Positions 59,901 to 64,000 of a DNA stretch of 64,000 nucleotides are shown here, in pieces (position 1 is the stretch's first letter; each line of letters opens with the position of its first letter). Source of the DNA: Paracamarosporium sp. OC-R06-R3 (taxonomy: Eukaryota; Ascomycota; Dothideomycetes; Pleosporales; Didymosphaeriaceae); assembly GCA_019828545.1 (NCBI GenBank), contig JACVRA010000161.1, positions 186,001-250,000 on the forward strand, read 5' to 3'. Made by a program: the position numbers and the translations under genes. Below the pieces are notes generated by a model. The model was not told the DNA's origin, did no database searches, and saw only the letters and a program-made list of their open reading frames with translations.

Positions 59901-60974
59901 TATTCTTGGCTATGTCGTGAAAGCGCTTCGCCCTGAACGACGAGAAAAAAGAAATTCAGGATTCGGTTACCATCAAACATCATGGTTGCTGAAACAATAA
60001 TATGTGTAACAGACACTGAAATCATATAAATATATATCAAGAGTGTCTTGCCCGTCAATATAGCGCACGCGATCCTACTCGATCACTTGCTCCAAAAGGC
60101 TCCTATCATCCAACGAAGACCGAGGGACTGAGAAGGAGACAGCCTAAACAGACGCATAAAAACAGGTAAAGGATTTTCAATCATGGTCAAGTGCCTTGGA
60201 CTTAGCCTACATTCAGTATGACTGCAAGTCCCGGATGTAAGCGCTCCAAAAGAATTCGTTCATTCCGAAGCAGCTCACGACAACAGCAACGATCGTCAAT
60301 TCCATAGAAAAAATAGTTCCTGGGTTGATAATGTATACGCTTAACGTGTATCACCACGAGATTCGTAATAGTCGAAAGCTGGACCTATGCTTTCTATCAT
60401 CTAAGTTGCATCGCCGAGCTCTTCAAAACCAATAGTGGGTGCTTGGAGCGAAATAGATGAGTAACATAAATAGATGGTAAGTAACGCTATAAGTTTGGCC
60501 ATGATTCGTAGGCGAAAACTCCGGCCTAAGCTTTTTTCAAGGCAATGTGAGCGGTATACACAGACCAAATACGCGGATCAGATGATCTCGCGGTTGGAGC
60601 CATAATACACGCCAGGAATAATCACGATTCGTTGTCTAGACCCAAGCTCCAACGTCTGAGATAATCTCGAAAAATATCTGGAAGATCAATCCCTGCGACT
60701 CGGCTGTGTAAGGGTAGAGATCAATCGTCTAGACAATCTAGAGGTTATCGACTACAACCATGATCTGTCGACCTGGATAATCCAATCAGAAGCTGATCTT
60801 ACCACCCTCTTATGCATATGGGAACGCCCTAGCTTCGAGTTCCGGTCGAGCCAGAATATCGGTTTGATAGACGTAACAGTGCACGGTAGCTACCAATTGA
60901 CTATAGAATGATATTCTACTATGAAAGAGGCAAACGCATGGGAAACTTGCTTTGAAGATTATCGTAAGAAGCGT
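56965..60974. other. 4-kb gene-free, AT-rich stretch
   Basis: No open frame with a motif or credible splice set was found. An imperfect hairpin (CTGCAAGCTACA with TGTAAGTTGCAG) lies at about 58446-58472. The region may contain decayed repeats, but none was identified. Confidence 0.5.
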
Positions 60975-62130
60975 CTAAGCCGAATTCATTCCACCTCTGC
61001 CACCATGCGTTTGAGGTTTCAGCTCACCTCTGATAATTTGTCCAGCTCTCTGGGCTGCCCAATCAGTGACTGTTCTCGTATCCTCCTCTTCGCCATCCTT
61101 CAAGGCAGGTATCAAATCACTTTGTAGCCTTCGCATAGACGCATTTCGCTCCGGTCGCACGAGATAAGCTAGGCTTTGACGCCGCACTTTTGCCTGGTCG
61201 CCAGGCGCTGCAACGACGCGATGGAGTGAGCTTCGCAAAAGGCCACCAGTCCACTCCACTAACGTGTCTCCAATATTGATAAGGGCGCAATTAGGTTGAG
61301 GCTTAACATACAACCAGTTCTCATACGAGTTTGCCTTATCAGCAGGCAGGATTTGAAGTCCACCGACTACGTGAAACAGCAGCGTGATGGTGCCGATATC
61401 AGTGTGCCCACCTAGAGTGATACGTTTGGCATCGACTGTAGTTTGCTGTGCTTTGCTTTGTAGAAGCCGCAATGAAGTATCGGATTGCTTATCGATTGGA
61501 CATAGGCTCGCGAAGGTACCTGTCTTCAGACCTAGGTGTTCGTCCAGGCACCCTAGAATAGTGTCAATGACTTCGTGTGCATGCAGGAAGAATTCACGGC
61601 AGGTTTCTCTCTCTGCATCGATCGTATCGGGGTTTTTCCGAGGGGTAGTGTTGCCAACCATGTCGTCTTGCCCTAAAGTATACATCTCCATATCATCGAC
61701 CCCGCCGTTGTCTGTTCTCAGAAGGCCGGACCGTTTATATCTAAAGCGGAATTGTTAGAGAAGGTAATACTTCTGATAGAAGAATGGTTTTTATGCTGTG
61801 TATAATGAGGTGGATATTTTGGGAGGAATGGACGCACCCGAGTAAGCTTCTTGGAGGCTGGTAAGCATGTTCTTCGAGCACTGTCTTGTCGAGGTCGAAT
61901 GTTGATGTAATGAGCTCAAACATATTTTCTGCATCGTGTAAAAGGCGCTCTCCTTCTGAACCATAGAGGCTCAAGGCAAAGAACCCATACTCGACGCATG
62001 CCTCGTAAAGCTGCTTTCCAGCCCCTTCAACGTTGTTTTGTAGTGATTCCAGGGAAACGAGTGGGATTGCAGCTACTGGCACCCCTGAAGGAAAGCTCGG
62101 GGAAGCTGCGAAGTATCGTATGGTGGGCAT
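60975..62130 (-). CDS. 2-oxoglutarate/Fe(II)-dependent oxygenase (IPNS-like)
   Basis: Exons 62130-61838 and 61740-60975, with a 97-nt intron (GTGCGT..TTTAG), give 352 residues. The intron restores SLLGYKRSGLLRTDNGG. The N-terminal domain has the usual ACVEYGFFAL segment. The double-stranded beta-helix core shows the iron motif GGHTDIGTITLLF (His and Asp), the distal His in SSLHRVV, and RQSLAYLVRP, whose Arg and Ser bind 2-oxoglutarate. The layout is that of the isopenicillin-N-synthase-like family used in secondary metabolism and other hydroxylations. The substrate is unknown. It is divergent from a thioesterase-like gene, with which it probably shares regulation. Confidence 0.9.
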
Positions 62131-62413
62131 CTCTGCTTCTGCGCTGTATTTCGATTAAAATGTTGTAGGTGAGATTGGGTTGTTGGCGCGAGCAACCCAA
62201 TAAACCTTTGTTGTGAAACCCCGCCACTGTGCCACAAACCCGTGCCGCCACAATCCGAGATCGTATAAACCACCCACGTAGCACGCTTTTATAATCGTTA
62301 ATCGTCTTTCATTCTCCTCTTTTGTGGCTCACGGGTAAGACAAGCTACTTGTTGAAGGCCTATAATATTTTAAGACAACAGCCTTGAGTCCAAGTGATCG
62401 TGGAGTAATAACT
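62131..62413. promoter_or_regulatory. Bidirectional promoter with inverted CCAAT repeat
   Basis: 283 bp between two start codons. Centrally it holds a perfect inverted repeat ATTGGGTTG (62174-62182) and CAACCCAAT (62193-62201), with a 10-bp spacer. Each arm carries a CCAAT box, one per strand, the kind of site bound by the HAP/CBC complex in fungi. Confidence 0.6.
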
Positions 62414-63606
62414 ATGGAGCCACTGCAAAGCAGTCCATCCTTGTTCCTCGCAAATATGTCGTTCACTTTGCCGTCGACCTCGGTGGATCTGCCTGGAGAT
62501 ATCGGGTACGGCTCAGGTGGGTCGTTTCCCAAATGCGCTACACTTCTCGCAGCTTACAGAGATAGCGAGCCAAGGTGGATTCATTGCCTCATTGCTGGTC
62601 AAGTTTGCATTGCTATACTCTACAGAGAAAAAGGAAACGGCAGAACAAACGGATGTGCGCTCGGCGTTGGTGCAATTCTACCGACCAATCTTTCCTGCCC
62701 GTGGTCCAGTCATCATTACTATCTCAGAAATTAGCATCGGCCGAGTATGGTCTACGTTGCGCGTCGAGGCGTGTCAAGGAAACAAATCGAAGCTTGCTGC
62801 TTCCGCCGACGTATGGTATGTACTCGGAAGAGTGCGCAGATGATAGTCTTCTAACGAAAACCAGTCTCATCAAATTCACCATCTCAGGCAGGACGATTGA
62901 ATCACCGTGGAAACTTGATCCGCCCGCACCGGCCGTTGACTTTGCGAAACTCTCTGCGGATACCCATGTGGGATGGACATCATATCACACCGCTTTTCAC
63001 CCCGGTGGCTATCGACGGGCGTCCTCTTACATCAAGAATTACATTCCTGTTCGTTGGCCATCGCGCATAAAATACCTTGAGCAATGGATTGTGCCCGGCT
63101 GGGACTGCTCGTCGCAAGGATTTCGTGAAGGTCCTGAAGCTCGATGGACGAACGAGCTTCTTCATTTTGCTCTTGACCCAAATCTACCTGTACAAGAAAA
63201 CTTTGTGACCTCGATAAATGATGGGGCACCATTACCGGCAAGTATTGCGGCGACGTTTCGTTACGCCCAGATCCAGAAAGCCGCACGAGACACCGGAGTA
63301 GACCGCTGGAGATCATTGACAGATGACGGATCATTAACTGAAGATGGCTCAATGGCTGTGGGCAAGTCCCTGGTTCACGTGACCATGAGCACATCCACCG
63401 AGATCAAGAAAGTACTAACAAAAACTAGGGTACGTTGGCTGTATCTCAGATTCGAGGTCAAAAGCATTCAAAACGGTAGAATGAATATGACGGTCCTGCT
63501 ACTCGATGCAGAACGGGATCTAGTAGCAATAAACCAGCAGGTCTTATATCTCATTGCTGGGACCAGCAAGACTTTTAGAAGAGATTCTGACAAAAGTAAA
63601 CTTTAA
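62414..63606 (+). CDS. Acyl-CoA-thioesterase-like (double hotdog) protein
   Basis: Exons 62414-62516, 62575-62815 and 62865-63606 give 361 residues. Intron 1 (58 nt, GTGGGT..CAAG) joins GYGSG to GFIASLLVKFALL; intron 2 (49 nt, GTATGT, branch CTAAC, CCAG) removes a frame break after SADVC. Landmarks of the fungal thioesterase-like family are GGFIASLLV, VIITISEISIGRVWSTLRVE, IKFTISGRTI, then GWTSYHTAFHPGG, FREGPEARWTNELLHFAL and VRWLYLRFEVKSIQNGRM. Such proteins have two hotdog folds and hydrolyse acyl-CoA esters or tailor metabolites; the substrate is not known. A second possible start is the Met at 62456. The gene pairs head-to-head with the 2OG oxygenase. Confidence 0.85.
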
Positions 63607-64000
63607 AAGGGACTATCCATACAATTTTGCCTAGGCCTTGTTCAAATTCCCCGATGCTATGGATCTGAGGATCGACACAGAAGACTACAGCTGATTGGTG
63701 TAGAATAACTGCCGGCAATGGAGTTGCGCCATTAGGTTGTCAACGAGTATGTAGCCGAGTTTGCTATTTCGAGACCCAAGGGGCATTAACACTAGGCAAT
63801 TCTAGTCGCCTGGTAGCTCGAAGAAGTAATTTCAACGATCTGAACTAGACCCAGCTAGTGATTAATTAAGATCCAGAGGTTGGTTTGTCGCCTTTATCAC
63901 ACTTGCCACTTCGACCCTCCTCCCCTTTCATCCCCTTTTCGCCTCCGCCAGATAAAGCAGTAGGAAGTAGTATTCATGATATCATGAATGTATATTAAAT
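63607..64000. other. Downstream stretch to window end
   Basis: 3' flank of the thioesterase-like gene. The only structure seen is an 18-bp perfect palindrome (63972-63989). No gene starts here that I can support. Confidence 0.5.

Overview
The window is nuclear DNA of a filamentous ascomycete. The genes carry short (46-180 nt) GT-AG introns with CTAAC/CTGAC-like branch points. Families typical of Pezizomycotina are present: a multimodular NRPS, a HET-domain protein, a 2EXR/F-box-like 'LPAELRNQIYEF' protein, an extracellular Cu-only SOD and a long GGSQS cell-wall protein. The overall gene content suggests a Dothideomycete, probably Pleosporales; this is an inference from family content, not a proven placement.

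Layout. 1-6842 (+): 3' part of an NRPS gene (A-T-E-C-T-C-T-like; its 5' part lies outside the window). 7039-9262 (-): HET-domain protein, rebuilt here as three exons. 11045-11835 (-): small secreted Pro-Thr-Gly repeat protein with four exons. 14218-14841 (-) and 15252-17075 (+): a divergent housekeeping pair, PRKRIP1-like spliceosomal protein and DET1-like histidine phosphatase. 17574-18653 (+): alpha/beta hydrolase. 18654-30736 is gene-poor and AT-rich, holding a 2EXR-like protein, a broken aldo/keto reductase, a five-exon amino-acid/choline-type permease and a thiamine-diphosphate-enzyme-like remnant. 30737-31206 (+): small three-exon gene of unknown function.

33124-46744 is a conserved core block: a ~1.7 k residue disordered scaffold-like protein (-), the DEAD-box rRNA helicase HAS1 (-), an NAD(P)-binding epimerase-like protein (+) and the cell-wall-integrity MAP kinase SLT2/mpkA (-). 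47587-54821 is a surface-protein block: a membrane-anchored aspartic-protease-like protein lacking the first catalytic Asp (-), divergent from a 1223-residue repeat-rich cell-wall protein (+). 56241-56964 (-): secreted Cu-only superoxide dismutase. 56965-60974 is gene-free. 60975-63606: a divergent pair, a 2-oxoglutarate/Fe(II) oxygenase (-) and an acyl-CoA-thioesterase-like protein (+), sharing a 283-bp promoter with an inverted CCAAT-containing repeat.

The CWI kinase, pseudo-protease, GGSQS protein and Cu-only SOD all relate to the cell surface, but nothing in the sequence shows co-regulation. The most unusual points are: the NRPS ending in a carrier-like domain whose phosphopantetheine Ser is Ile; its ~150-residue Ser/Arg-rich linker; the exon-plus-intron duplication in the PTG-repeat protein; the 11-nt microexon next to a GC-AG intron in the MAP kinase; and the lost catalytic Asp in the aspartyl-protease-like protein. 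Splice sites were chosen by eye from consensus sequences, reading phase and family similarity.
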